Shown here piece by piece: positions 18,677-27,248 of a DNA stretch of 64,000 nucleotides. Position 1 is the first letter of the stretch, and every line of letters begins with the position of its first letter. The DNA is from an uncultured Bacilli bacterium (lineage in GTDB: Bacteria; Bacillota_I; Bacilli_A; RF39; UBA660). The translations under genes were made by a program, and so were the position numbers. The stretch covers positions 124,001 to 188,000 of the forward strand of contig CAKPKR010000001.1 in the NCBI GenBank assembly GCA_934167465.1, written 5' to 3'. The notes beneath the pieces are model-generated. The model saw only the letters and a list, made by a program, of their open reading frames with translations, was not told the DNA's origin and searched no databases.

Positions 18677-19292
18677 TTTTACCTCCAATAATTATGATTG
18701 CTGTCATCATAAATATTACATATATATATATCATATTATTAATAGATTTCTTGGTACCACTATATCTAATTGCCATTTTCTTATTTGTTTCAATACCATT
18801 ATATATAGCTTTTTCTTCTTTTTCTTCAGCATCAAAAAATTGAACCTTTATTATTGAATCACAATTAGTATTTATTTCGACAAAAAAGTTTTTACCAATT
18901 GTTTCATACATCTTTTCTTTTAAATAAAAATTAACATAATCTGTTGATGAATCAGATAATGATGATGTATATGAAAGTTCATCATTACTAATTACCTTTT
19001 GGTCAGCTATTGTTCCATCACCATTAATCAATTTTAAATATATTTTACAATCCGTCTTTTTTTTAGTGGTAGTAACCATCAATGAAATTCTCTCAATATT
19101 TTTTAATTCTGATTTAAATCCTTGTCTTATAGTAGCATCTTTATCCAATATATATCCTATTCTATTTTTTTTCGAAGAAACAAATTTTGATGTATTATCC
19201 TCCATTGGAAATAAAAAAATTAAAAATATTAAAATAATATCAACTATATATAGATATTTATATCTTCTAATATTCTTTCTAATTTTTTTCAT
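18663..19292 (-). CDS. Membrane-anchored beta-domain protein, DUF2142-partner-like
   Basis: This 209-residue protein has one membrane helix near each end (residues 12-30 and 186-204) and a beta-rich middle. The middle starts with a QGFKSELKNIERISLMV segment that resembles the extracellular beta domain found in many DUF2142 proteins. The full DUF2142 gene follows at once with a 14-nt overlap, so the pair may be a split version of a single larger protein. I know no biochemical function. The RBS is weak, but the overlap supports translation. Confidence 0.55.
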   Translation of the reverse strand: MKKIRKNIRRYKYLYIVDIILIFLIFLFPMEDNTSKFVSSKKNRIGYILDKDATIRQGFKSELKNIERISLMVTTTKKKTDCKIYLKLINGDGTIADQKVISNDELSYTSSLSDSSTDYVNFYLKEKMYETIGKNFFVEINTNCDSIIKVQFFDAEEKEEKAIYNGIETNKKMAIRYSGTKKSINNMIYIYVIFMMTAIIIIGGKNEKK

Positions 19293-19306
19293 ACTTTCAC
19301 CAACTT

Positions 19307-19654
19307 CTATTTTTTATTTTTTTCTAGTTCGCTTTTTAATATTGATACTTCCTGAATTAACATCCTTATTTTGGTAGTTTGCCCTGCCACTATTATTGTT
19401 AACATGATCATAATAAACATTAAAATAAATATCAGTGAACATAGGACCATATTAGATAAATATTCAAATCCAATTAAATGAGCTAACGAAGTCATTAAAA
19501 TTGGAAATGTTGCTGTTAGTAAAATTACTAAATCCGAAAAATACCATACTAATGCATATTTTATAGGCATTCTTCCTTTTTTTAGAATATAAGTAATTAC
19601 AATGAAAAGAAATAAAGAAGCAATAATTACCGCTAATCTTAAACCATCATTCAT
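19307..19654 (-). CDS. DUF2304 small membrane protein
   Basis: The 115-residue protein has three membrane helices and a C-terminal coiled region (QTTKIRMLIQEVSILKSELEKNKK), matching DUF2304. These proteins accompany dolichyl-phosphate-mannose-synthase-like GT2 enzymes, as here: it overlaps the end of that GT2 gene by 8 nt. A supporting role in polyprenyl-phosphate-sugar synthesis or flipping is likely but unproven. The ATG at 19654 is chosen because GAGAGGTGAT ends 4 nt before it. Confidence 0.8.
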   Translation of the reverse strand: MNDGLRLAVIIASLFLFIVITYILKKGRMPIKYALVWYFSDLVILLTATFPILMTSLAHLIGFEYLSNMVLCSLIFILMFIMIMLTIIVAGQTTKIRMLIQEVSILKSELEKNKK

Positions 19655-20372
19655 TATTATCACCTCTCAACCATAGTACAAATATAGATAATATCACATT
19701 TACCATATAGTAAGCTTTTCTAAATGACTTAATTGATGAAGTTCCCTCTTTTCTCTCATTCATACTAACTGGAACTTCTTTTATAATATATTTATTTTTA
19801 AATAAGTCAACAGATGATACAGGTTCAGGATATTCTGTAGGATATGTATGAGAGAAATGCTCGATTGTTTTTTTATTGCACGCTCTAAATCCAGAAGTAC
19901 AATCGTATATTCTTTTTCTAGTAGTTAATTTTATAAAAGAAGAAATAAGCCTTATTCCTATTAGTCTAGCAAAAGTAGATTTAAATCCACTAGAATTTTT
20001 ATCTATAAACCTAGAGCCTATAACTAAATCTGCTTCATTATTAATTATTGGTTCAATTAATGTTTTTGCATACTCGATATTATGTTGACCATCACCGTCA
20101 AATTGAATTGCTATATCATAATTGTTTTCTAAGGCATATTTATACCCTGTTTGGACCGCTCCACCAATTCCTAAATTATGAATCAATTTAATATGTGGAA
20201 TACTATTTTCTACTAATATTTTTTCTGTGTTATCTTTAGATCCATCATTTATAACAATAACATCATATTTTGTTCCATTTTTTTTATTGTAATCAATTAT
20301 TCCATCATAAACTCTTTTGATTGCTTTTGCTTCATTATAAGCTGGAATAATAATTAAAATTCTTTTTTTCAT
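19647..20372 (-). CDS. GT2 polyprenyl-phosphate glycosyltransferase (DPM1-like)
   Basis: This 241-residue soluble GT2 enzyme has RILIIIPAYNEAKAI at the start, VINDGSKDNT near residue 40, the FDGDGQH metal site near 90 and the VIGSRF element near 118. This is the pattern of dolichyl-phosphate-mannose synthases. It should move a sugar from an NDP donor to undecaprenyl phosphate, providing the donor for the GT-C/DUF2142 proteins. It begins a module (promoter at 20393-20401) of GT2, DUF2304, beta-domain protein and DUF2142. Confidence 0.85.
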   Translation of the reverse strand: MKKRILIIIPAYNEAKAIKRVYDGIIDYNKKNGTKYDVIVINDGSKDNTEKILVENSIPHIKLIHNLGIGGAVQTGYKYALENNYDIAIQFDGDGQHNIEYAKTLIEPIINNEADLVIGSRFIDKNSSGFKSTFARLIGIRLISSFIKLTTRKRIYDCTSGFRACNKKTIEHFSHTYPTEYPEPVSSVDLFKNKYIIKEVPVSMNERKEGTSSIKSFRKAYYMVNVILSIFVLWLRGDNNE

Positions 20373-20392
20373 TTTAATTCACCTATACTAAA

Positions 20393-20401
20393 ATTATATC
20401 A
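20393..20401 (-). promoter_or_regulatory. Extended -10 promoter element (TGATATAAT)
   Basis: TGA-TATAAT on the minus strand 21 nt upstream of the DPM1-like gene and directly downstream of a terminator T-tract. The -35 is not recognisable. Confidence 0.5.
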
Positions 20402-20410
20402 TACAATATC

Positions 20411-20439
20411 AAAAAAAAAAAGAAAATTGATTTCTTTTT
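20411..20439 (-). terminator. Terminator after the acyltransferase gene
   Basis: Arms AAAAAGAAA (20417-20425) and TTTCTTTTT (20431-20439), followed on the minus strand by eleven T. Confidence 0.65.
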
Positions 20440-20461
20440 ATTGTTACATTCAAACTAATTT

Positions 20462-21514
20462 TTAAAGTTTTATAATATTTTTTAAATTTAATAAATACTC
20501 TTTAATGCAAGTAAACATATTCTTTTCTAATGGAACTAAATATTTATTTGCTATTACTATTAATATGCCTACATAAATCCAAGCCATAAGAGGGTTTGAT
20601 ATTGTTATTTTTAATCCCACTATTCCTAAAGTACATTTGATTAATAATTTTATTATATATTCGCTACCACATAAATATAATGTATTTTTTCCTATTTCTT
20701 TTAGTTTAATATTATTTTCAAATAAATGTGCAACCATTAATATCATGGTAATTAATAAATAAGTTCTTAAACTATATGCTAAAAAGTCTGGTAAAAATGA
20801 CAATATATTTTTCCCAAAGAAAACTGTTGCACCAAATAATATTAATAATATTACTGTCAAAGATTTTACAATAAACATCTTTTTTTGTTTTTTTTCAAAA
20901 AATTTATTGATATATGGATATAATAAATAACCTATTATATAAAAATTCAAATATTGAATTGCCCAATCAAAATTAAAATAGTTTAAATAATATCCGGGTA
21001 CATAATCAGCTATAGGATTAAAATAGTAAAAAGATATCAAAGATGAAAAAACAGCAAATAAAAGTAATATAATTTTATTTTTAAATTTTTTAATTATTGA
21101 AAATAAACACTTAATAATGAATAAACACGAGAAAAACCATAAAGGTTGAGCTACAAATGTATTTCTTATAATTCCTCTTTTAATTTCATCTAAACTTAAT
21201 CTAACATCATGTAACGCTAGATTATTAAATAAGACATTTAAAATCAATGATAATAATGCAAATACTAGTGCTGGGAATAAAACTGTAATAAAATTTTTCT
21301 TTATGTTATTTATGATCTTTTCTTCTTTATTAAAATTTTCAGAACAACCACTTAAGAAAAAAAATAATGGCACATGAAATTTAAAAACAAATGAATATGC
21401 CGCTCCAGCGTTTGTAGTACAATGTCCTAAATATATTAAATATATACCTATTGCCTTAGATACATCTATCCAATTAATTCTCTTTTTTTCTATCATATTA
21501 ATCAATCCAATCAT
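20462..21514 (-). CDS. Acyltransferase 3 family membrane protein
   Basis: The 350-residue protein has about ten membrane helices and the acyltransferase-3 opening RINWIDVSKAIGIYLIYLGH, with the family histidine at residue 31. FHVPLFFFLSG near residue 46 is the second hallmark. Such proteins move acetyl or other acyl groups onto sugars across the membrane (O-acetylation). It ends the Gtr module, so it probably modifies the glycan made by this cluster. Starts at 21514 and 21496 are both possible, as neither has a strong ribosome site. Confidence 0.8.
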   Translation of the reverse strand: MIGLINMIEKKRINWIDVSKAIGIYLIYLGHCTTNAGAAYSFVFKFHVPLFFFLSGCSENFNKEEKIINNIKKNFITVLFPALVFALLSLILNVLFNNLALHDVRLSLDEIKRGIIRNTFVAQPLWFFSCLFIIKCLFSIIKKFKNKIILLLFAVFSSLISFYYFNPIADYVPGYYLNYFNFDWAIQYLNFYIIGYLLYPYINKFFEKKQKKMFIVKSLTVILLILFGATVFFGKNILSFLPDFLAYSLRTYLLITMILMVAHLFENNIKLKEIGKNTLYLCGSEYIIKLLIKCTLGIVGLKITISNPLMAWIYVGILIVIANKYLVPLEKNMFTCIKEYLLNLKNIIKL

Positions 21515-21524
21515 CTTTCATACT

Positions 21525-21920
21525 TTATTTTTTAAATGTAATTAATTTGCTAGTAATATAGTTAATTACTATTACTATTACATTAGCAACTACTTTAGCT
21601 ATCAAATCATCAATACTTAAAATTGATACCATAATATACATAGTAAAAATATCTATACCTAAAGAAAATAACCTTAATGAATAAAAAGAAATTATTTCTT
21701 TTAAAATTTTATCATTTGTTTTACTTTCAAAAACATATAGTTTATTTGTTATAAAAGCAAATGTAACTGATATAATCCAAGCTATAATATTCGATATTTG
21801 ATAATCAATTAAAAATATTTTAGTCGATATATAATAGGTAATAATATTTACTAAAGTGGTTAATACTCCAAAGATTAAATACATTATTACTTCTTTATAT
21901 TTAATAAATAATTCCTTCAT
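21525..21920 (-). CDS. GtrA-family membrane protein
   Basis: The 131-residue protein has four membrane helices and the GtrA pattern: YLIFGVLTTLVNIITYY near residue 14, FITNKLYVFES near 56 and a C-terminal NYITSKLITFKK. GtrA proteins are thought to flip undecaprenyl-phosphate-glucose. It lies one base downstream of the GtrB-like gene and both share an operon with GtrC-like proteins. Confidence 0.85.
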   Translation of the reverse strand: MKELFIKYKEVIMYLIFGVLTTLVNIITYYISTKIFLIDYQISNIIAWIISVTFAFITNKLYVFESKTNDKILKEIISFYSLRLFSLGIDIFTMYIMVSILSIDDLIAKVVANVIVIVINYITSKLITFKK

Positions 21921-21921
21921 C

Positions 21922-22863
21922 TTATAAATCCTTTTCTGTTTCTTTTACGATGTATATTGGTCTATTTTTTGCTTCTAAATATGTTTTTGCTAAATATTGC
22001 CCAATTATCCCCATACAAAATAATTGAATTCCACTTACAAATAATAAAATACAAACCATAGATGGCCATCCTCCAACTGGATCACCAAAGGCAAGAGTTT
22101 TAACAATAATAACAATAATAGCAACAAAAGCAATAAAACACATTAATACACCTAGTATAGCTGCTATAGATAAAGGGGCAGTAGTAAATGCTACTATTCC
22201 TTCAATAGCATATTTAAATAATTTCCAGAAAGACCATTTTGTTTCACCAGCTACTCTTTCAACATTTTCGTATTCTAACCATTTAGTATCAAAGCCAACA
22301 AAACTGAATAATCCTTTTGAATATCTATTATATTCCTTTAAAGAAATAATTGAATCAACTACTTGTCTAGTCATTAATCTATAATCTCTGGCACCATCTA
22401 CCATTTCAACTTTTGACATTTTATTTATTATTTTATAAAAACATCTTGCAAAAAAACTTCTAATAGGTGGTTCACCTTTTCTAGTTACTCTTCTTGTTCC
22501 AACTGAATCATATTTTTCTTTTTTAAGAATACTAAACATTTTAGGTAGCATTGATGGGGGATCTTGTAAATCAGCATCCATTAATGTTATATAGTCACCT
22601 GTAACATTCTCTAATCCAGCATACATTGCCGCCTCTTTTCCGAAATTTCTAGAAAATGATATGAATCTTACTCTTTTGTCTTTTTTTGCTAAATCTTTGA
22701 TCAGTTCTAAGGTTTTATCTTTTGAGCCATCATTAACAAACATAAATTCAAAATCAACTTCATTCATTTTTTTTGCAACTTTTGTTATTTCTTCATAAAA
22801 ATATGGTATTGTTTCTTCTTCATTATAGCAAGATACTATAACGCTAATTTTTTCTTTTTTCAT
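21922..22863 (-). CDS. GtrB-type polyprenyl-phosphate glycosyltransferase
   Basis: The 313-residue protein has a GT2 domain (SVIVSCYNEEETIPYFYEEI, FVNDGSKDKT, MDADLQDPP near residue 93) and two C-terminal membrane helices (residues 230-260 and 268-295). That is the GtrB/bactoprenol glucosyltransferase architecture. It makes undecaprenyl-phosphate-linked sugar, usually glucose, for side-branch addition. The RNFGKEAAMYAGL segment near 77 is the usual family motif. The adjacent GtrA and two large GT-C-like membrane proteins complete the Gtr set. Confidence 0.9.
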   Translation of the reverse strand: MKKEKISVIVSCYNEEETIPYFYEEITKVAKKMNEVDFEFMFVNDGSKDKTLELIKDLAKKDKRVRFISFSRNFGKEAAMYAGLENVTGDYITLMDADLQDPPSMLPKMFSILKKEKYDSVGTRRVTRKGEPPIRSFFARCFYKIINKMSKVEMVDGARDYRLMTRQVVDSIISLKEYNRYSKGLFSFVGFDTKWLEYENVERVAGETKWSFWKLFKYAIEGIVAFTTAPLSIAAILGVLMCFIAFVAIIVIIVKTLAFGDPVGGWPSMVCILLFVSGIQLFCMGIIGQYLAKTYLEAKNRPIYIVKETEKDL

Positions 22864-22872
22864 ACTTACCTC

Positions 22873-24168
22873 CTACATCGAAAATATCATTGTATTTATG
22901 GTTTGAAATAATATAAAAATTATAAAGAATAAATAATAATTTTTATTTATTTTTTTATTGAGCATATTCGCTACTAATATTATAACACTAAAATCTAAAA
23001 ATAGGAAAGTTCTCATTCCGGAAGCATAAACAGTAGGAGAAAATCCCATTATAAATCTAGAAGCAAGTCCAGCAAGTAAAATTAAGCACATTAGGTATCT
23101 TTTATTGTTTTTAAAACAATTATATACCGAAACCAAAATTGAAACAAAAAATAATACGCTTATACCAAAAATAAATATTGAACTTCCACATAAATTTATT
23201 TCATTTGGCGATGAAGCATATGTTCTAGAAGTCTCAATCAATTCACCTATTTTAGGAAACATTGAATAAAAAATATTCGGAAATAGATTGATCATACAAT
23301 ATATTGAAAAAGGAATTAAAGAAATCAATTTAACACATTTATTCTTATTTTCCTTAAAAATAAATATTGGTAATAAAATTGATAAAATAAATATTACAGT
23401 ATTTAAATTATATACACTATATATAAAAGTGGTGACAATTCCTAAAAAGATCTTTGAAAACATTCCAAAATATTTATAATTATTATACCAAGATTTAACT
23501 TCAGAGATGTTTCTCAATTCATTGCCGGGACAAATAAGAATAAAAATTAAACTCAAAAATGATAATGCAAATATAAATAAAATTAATTTATTTAATTTAT
23601 TCTTTTTATATAAATAAACTATAAAAATTGCATAAAGGCAAAATATAATAGCACACATTTGCTCCTGATTACATGAAAATAATGTAGTTAGCGCATATAC
23701 CAGATACATGTAATTTTTTTCTTTTTTATCATTAATTGCATTTTTGATTGGAAAAAGAGAAATAAGACCAAATGCAAGTGGCCAAAGATAATTTAATGTT
23801 GTTGCATACCAACCTGCACTTGACATTTCATAAAGAGGATATATTAAAACAAGTATTGGTGCAAGCCAATTATTTTTAATTGAAAATAATTTTGTAATAC
23901 TATAAGCTACCAATGTTATGATTAAACTGTCTAGTGCGCACCAAATAAATTTTGGTAACTGTAATAACAATATCATAACCAATTCAATCAATATTCTTGA
24001 AGACCAAGAATTATAGCGAGATATAATATAATTAATTACACCATCATTTATGGCATTTTTAAACCAAATGTCATCTCCCCAACTAATTTTAAAAAATAAA
24101 TGACATATAAACATTACAATAAATAAAATTAAATATGGCATCCATTTCTTTTTTAATAATTTTTTCAT
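22873..24168 (-). CDS. GtrC-like polytopic membrane protein (DUF6056-like)
   Basis: The 431-residue protein has about 11 membrane helices. An acidic loop right after the first helix (SWGDDIWF, residues 29-36) and SSRILIE near 56 are typical of DUF6056/GtrC-type O-antigen glucosyltransferases. WYATTLNYLWPL near 118 is a second family-like segment. Its neighbours GtrB and GtrA support a role in moving the lipid-linked sugar to the polymer on the outer face. The acceptor is unknown. Confidence 0.7.
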   Translation of the reverse strand: MKKLLKKKWMPYLILFIVMFICHLFFKISWGDDIWFKNAINDGVINYIISRYNSWSSRILIELVMILLLQLPKFIWCALDSLIITLVAYSITKLFSIKNNWLAPILVLIYPLYEMSSAGWYATTLNYLWPLAFGLISLFPIKNAINDKKEKNYMYLVYALTTLFSCNQEQMCAIIFCLYAIFIVYLYKKNKLNKLILFIFALSFLSLIFILICPGNELRNISEVKSWYNNYKYFGMFSKIFLGIVTTFIYSVYNLNTVIFILSILLPIFIFKENKNKCVKLISLIPFSIYCMINLFPNIFYSMFPKIGELIETSRTYASSPNEINLCGSSIFIFGISVLFFVSILVSVYNCFKNNKRYLMCLILLAGLASRFIMGFSPTVYASGMRTFLFLDFSVIILVANMLNKKINKNYYLFFIIFILFQTINTMIFSM

Positions 24169-24170
24169 AC

Positions 24171-25673
24171 TTACTCCTTCCTGCTATACAAAAAATATTT
24201 AAAATTCATTCCTTCATATAATTGCTCATGTTCCATAATTAAAACATAGTTTTCATTTAAATATGGTATTGTATTATGATAATCAATGTTTCCATAATAT
24301 TCTCTAATAATTACAAATTTTACTTTCTTTTGTTTAATTATTTTATTTTGTTCATCAATTATTATTGGATATCTATCGTAATTAATATTTTGTCTCATAA
24401 AATATTTTGTTGATGGCAAAATATTTGAAACGGTATAAAAACCTCCGTCTAAGTTATCATAGTTCAATAAAGTATGATTTTCTTCTTTTTTAATAATTTC
24501 ATCAAAAACAAATTGAGCATAATAGTCTTTTTTTAATTTAATTGAACTAACATTTATGGATTTACTAATTCGATAAGAGGAGAATATCAATACTATTAAT
24601 GCTAATAATAAATATTTCAAACGATTTTTATATTTTTCATTTATAATTATGAAAATAATTAATATACCAAATAAAATATAAAATTCATTTAATAAAAAAT
24701 AATAATTGTATGGTAAACCACCTATATAAATACCGATTGCTAAAAATAAAAATGATAGAATCGTGAATATTTTCAAATATATATTTTGAAATATCTTTTT
24801 TGAAAAAAGAATACCAATAAACCCAAATACAATTAAATGAAAAATTATTTTGTCTTGCATAAATTGTGTTTTAAAATTGATAATGAAATTTTTTATTCTT
24901 TGTAAAAAAGATAATTTTGTTGTATAAGAACTAAAATTAAAAGTAATATAAGATTCTATAAATTCATTTAATGAATTGTTAAAAAGAAAATATAAAACAA
25001 ATATAATTACCGGCGTTAACATACCAATTAAAAATATTAGGCAATTATAAATAGATTTCTTGTATTCCTTATTAATTACATTTTCAAAAAAAATTGTTGC
25101 CATCCAAATAAACCAAAAACCTAAAAAATTAAATTTGATTAAGGATACTATTCCTGCTACTAATCCATTTAAAAAAATTGTTTTTTTGACATTATTATTT
25201 CTATTATTAAAATAATTTATAATTGAATAAAAACTATATGCTATTAATGGTAAACAAAATTCTTCAGCACTTCCACCTTGAACAAAAAAGCAAGATGAAA
25301 CTATTATAGAAACAAATAATATGTTAATTAAATATGAATTCTTTTTATCAATAAAAATATTTAACATTTTTAAAATATAATAATTTAAAAGAAAAAAAGA
25401 TAATATTTCCATTATATATACACCAAAAAAATCAGTTGATGAAATTAATGAACTAATTCCATAAATTAAATATAATATTGGACCTTTTTGTTCAAATAAA
25501 TCTCTATATGGTATTAAACCATTCATCCATCCTTTTCCCATTGTAAAAAAAGCATTAGCATCAACCCAATCATTAAAACAATAAATTGGTGAATTCTTTG
25601 AACAGATTGTAATGATTGTTATTGATAGTATTAAACAAAATAATAAATTCCAGATTTTTTTATTTATCGACAT
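24171..25673 (-). CDS. GT-C type membrane glycosyltransferase
   Basis: The 500-residue protein has roughly ten membrane helices and a first extracytoplasmic loop with FNDWVDANAFFTMGKGW and PYRDLFEQKGP, as in GT39/ArnT-like GT-C enzymes, where the Asp is the catalytic base. A soluble C-terminal region of about 120 residues follows. ATG 25673 is chosen because ATAGGTGATGAT precedes it; upstream in-frame DNA contains the terminator and promoter. It starts the Gtr module. Confidence 0.7.
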   Translation of the reverse strand: MSINKKIWNLLFCLILSITIITICSKNSPIYCFNDWVDANAFFTMGKGWMNGLIPYRDLFEQKGPILYLIYGISSLISSTDFFGVYIMEILSFFLLNYYILKMLNIFIDKKNSYLINILFVSIIVSSCFFVQGGSAEEFCLPLIAYSFYSIINYFNNRNNNVKKTIFLNGLVAGIVSLIKFNFLGFWFIWMATIFFENVINKEYKKSIYNCLIFLIGMLTPVIIFVLYFLFNNSLNEFIESYITFNFSSYTTKLSFLQRIKNFIINFKTQFMQDKIIFHLIVFGFIGILFSKKIFQNIYLKIFTILSFLFLAIGIYIGGLPYNYYFLLNEFYILFGILIIFIIINEKYKNRLKYLLLALIVLIFSSYRISKSINVSSIKLKKDYYAQFVFDEIIKKEENHTLLNYDNLDGGFYTVSNILPSTKYFMRQNINYDRYPIIIDEQNKIIKQKKVKFVIIREYYGNIDYHNTIPYLNENYVLIMEHEQLYEGMNFKYFLYSRKE

Positions 25674-25688
25674 ATCATCACCTATATA

Positions 25689-25697
25689 ATTATAACA
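25689..25697 (-). promoter_or_regulatory. Extended -10 promoter element (TGTTATAAT) of the Gtr module
   Basis: TGT-TATAAT on the minus strand 16 nt before the start at 25673 and directly behind the wzm terminator. No clear -35. Confidence 0.5.
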
Positions 25698-25706
25698 TTT
25701 AAATAG

Positions 25707-25735
25707 ATAAAAAAAAAGAATTACATTATAATTCT
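25707..25735 (-). terminator. Terminator of the wzt-wzm module
   Basis: Arms AGAATTA (25717-25723) and TAATTCT (25729-25735), then a long T-tract on the minus strand. The wzm stop (25726-25728) lies in the loop. Confidence 0.65.
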
Positions 25736-26493
25736 TCTGCAAATCTTTTTTCTAATTTTTTAAATATCTTATATCCAACAAATGCTATTAAACAAGATAT
25801 TAAAAGCCAAATACCTAAATTAACCATATCAGGTAATTTTTGATAGAATAATATATCACGATATGCATTAATTATGTGCAACATTGGATTTAATTTAAAT
25901 ATCGGCAACCATTTAGTTGGAATAAAATCAATTGAGTAAACAATTGGATTTAAATAAAACCATAGCATCATAAGAACATTTATAAAATATTCTAAATCTC
26001 TTATATAAACTGTAATGGCTGATAAAATAAATGCTAAACCAATTAACAATATATACTGAACTATCAATACTAATGGTAAGAGTAAAACATACCAACTTAA
26101 TCCTAAACCTGATATAATTAAGGCAGCAACAATAATAACACAAGATATTAAGAAATTAATTAAGTTGCTTGTAACAATTGATATAGGTAATATTTCTCTT
26201 GGAAAATATACCTTTTTTACAATACCGGCATTACATACAATTGCTGTTGTGCTTTGAATTAATGTAGTACTGAAAAATCCCCAAGGAATAAGTGCTACTA
26301 CTAAGAAACAAGAATAATGTTCAATACCTGACTTCATTATAAATGAGAATACAATAGAGTAAATTAATAATTGTAATAATGGATTTATAAATGACCATAA
26401 AACTCCTAGAAATGATTTTTTATACTTTCCTCTAAAATCTTTTAATACAGAAGTTTTTAGAAATTCTCTATATTGATATAAATCTTTTATCAT
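25726..26493 (-). CDS. wzm: ABC-2 type polysaccharide export permease (Wzm/TagG)
   Basis: This 255-residue permease has six predicted membrane helices and the ABC-2 export pattern: FRGKYKKSFLGVLWSFINPLLQLLIYSIVF near the start, FYLNPIVYSIDFIP near residue 190 and a C-terminal FKKLEKRFAEEL. It pairs with the ATPase just upstream to export lipid-linked glycan or teichoic acid. ATG 26493 is favoured over a GTG at 26505 that sits on top of the AAGGAG site. Its stop lies in the following hairpin. Confidence 0.9.
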   Translation of the reverse strand: MIKDLYQYREFLKTSVLKDFRGKYKKSFLGVLWSFINPLLQLLIYSIVFSFIMKSGIEHYSCFLVVALIPWGFFSTTLIQSTTAIVCNAGIVKKVYFPREILPISIVTSNLINFLISCVIIVAALIISGLGLSWYVLLLPLVLIVQYILLIGLAFILSAITVYIRDLEYFINVLMMLWFYLNPIVYSIDFIPTKWLPIFKLNPMLHIINAYRDILFYQKLPDMVNLGIWLLISCLIAFVGYKIFKKLEKRFAEEL

Positions 26494-26494
26494 A

Positions 26495-27238
26495 TTAATT
26501 TCCACACTCCTTCAAGTACTCTTTTAAGACTTCTTTTGTATTTCCGTCCATTCTAACATGGCCATCAGATAACCAAATTGACCTATCGCATAAAAATTCA
26601 ACTGCTCCTGGTGAGTGGCTTACAAAAACCATTGTTTTTCCTTCTTTTTTTAGCTCTAGCATTTTATTCATACATTTATCTTGAAAATGTTGATCACCAA
26701 CAGCTAAAATTTCATCTATAAGTAATATATCAGCATCAACATTTATCGCAACAGAAAAAGCTAAGCGCATATACATACCTGATGAGTAAGTTCTAATTGG
26801 ATTATCTATTTGCTCACCTAACTCAGAAAATTCTATTATTTTATCTATTCTTTTATCAATTTCTTTTCTTGAAAGTCCAAAGATAGATGCATTAAAATAA
26901 ATATTTTCACGTCCTGAAAAATCCGGATGAAAGCCTGCTCCTAATTCAAGTAAAGATGTTAATTTACCATTAACTATTATTTTTCCCTTATTTGGATAAA
27001 TAATTTTAGTCATTAATTTTAATAGTGTCGATTTACCACTTCCATTAACACCTATAAGGGCTACCGTTTCACCTTTTTTAATTTCAACATTAATATTTTT
27101 TAATACCTCTCTTTTTTCATTGTTATTACGATTCCAGAATATTAATCTTTCTTTTAATGTATTTGCTTTATCATAGTAAACATTAAATGTTTTATCGAGA
27201 TTTATAACCGATATAGCAACATCATTTTTCTTTTTCAT
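26495..27238 (-). CDS. wzt: ABC polysaccharide export ATPase (Wzt/TagH)
   Basis: The 247-residue ATPase has Walker A GVNGSGKST (63-71), signature YSSGM (151-155), Walker B ILLIDE (171-176) and the H-loop FVSHS. LELGAGFHPDFSGREN near 97 is the Wzt/TagH hallmark. It lacks the C-terminal carbohydrate-binding domain of O9a-type Wzt, so export probably does not depend on recognising a capped end. It is followed immediately by the permease gene. Confidence 0.9.
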   Translation of the reverse strand: MKKKNDVAISVINLDKTFNVYYDKANTLKERLIFWNRNNNEKREVLKNINVEIKKGETVALIGVNGSGKSTLLKLMTKIIYPNKGKIIVNGKLTSLLELGAGFHPDFSGRENIYFNASIFGLSRKEIDKRIDKIIEFSELGEQIDNPIRTYSSGMYMRLAFSVAINVDADILLIDEILAVGDQHFQDKCMNKMLELKKEGKTMVFVSHSPGAVEFLCDRSIWLSDGHVRMDGNTKEVLKEYLKECGN

Positions 27239-27248
27239 GCATTACCTC

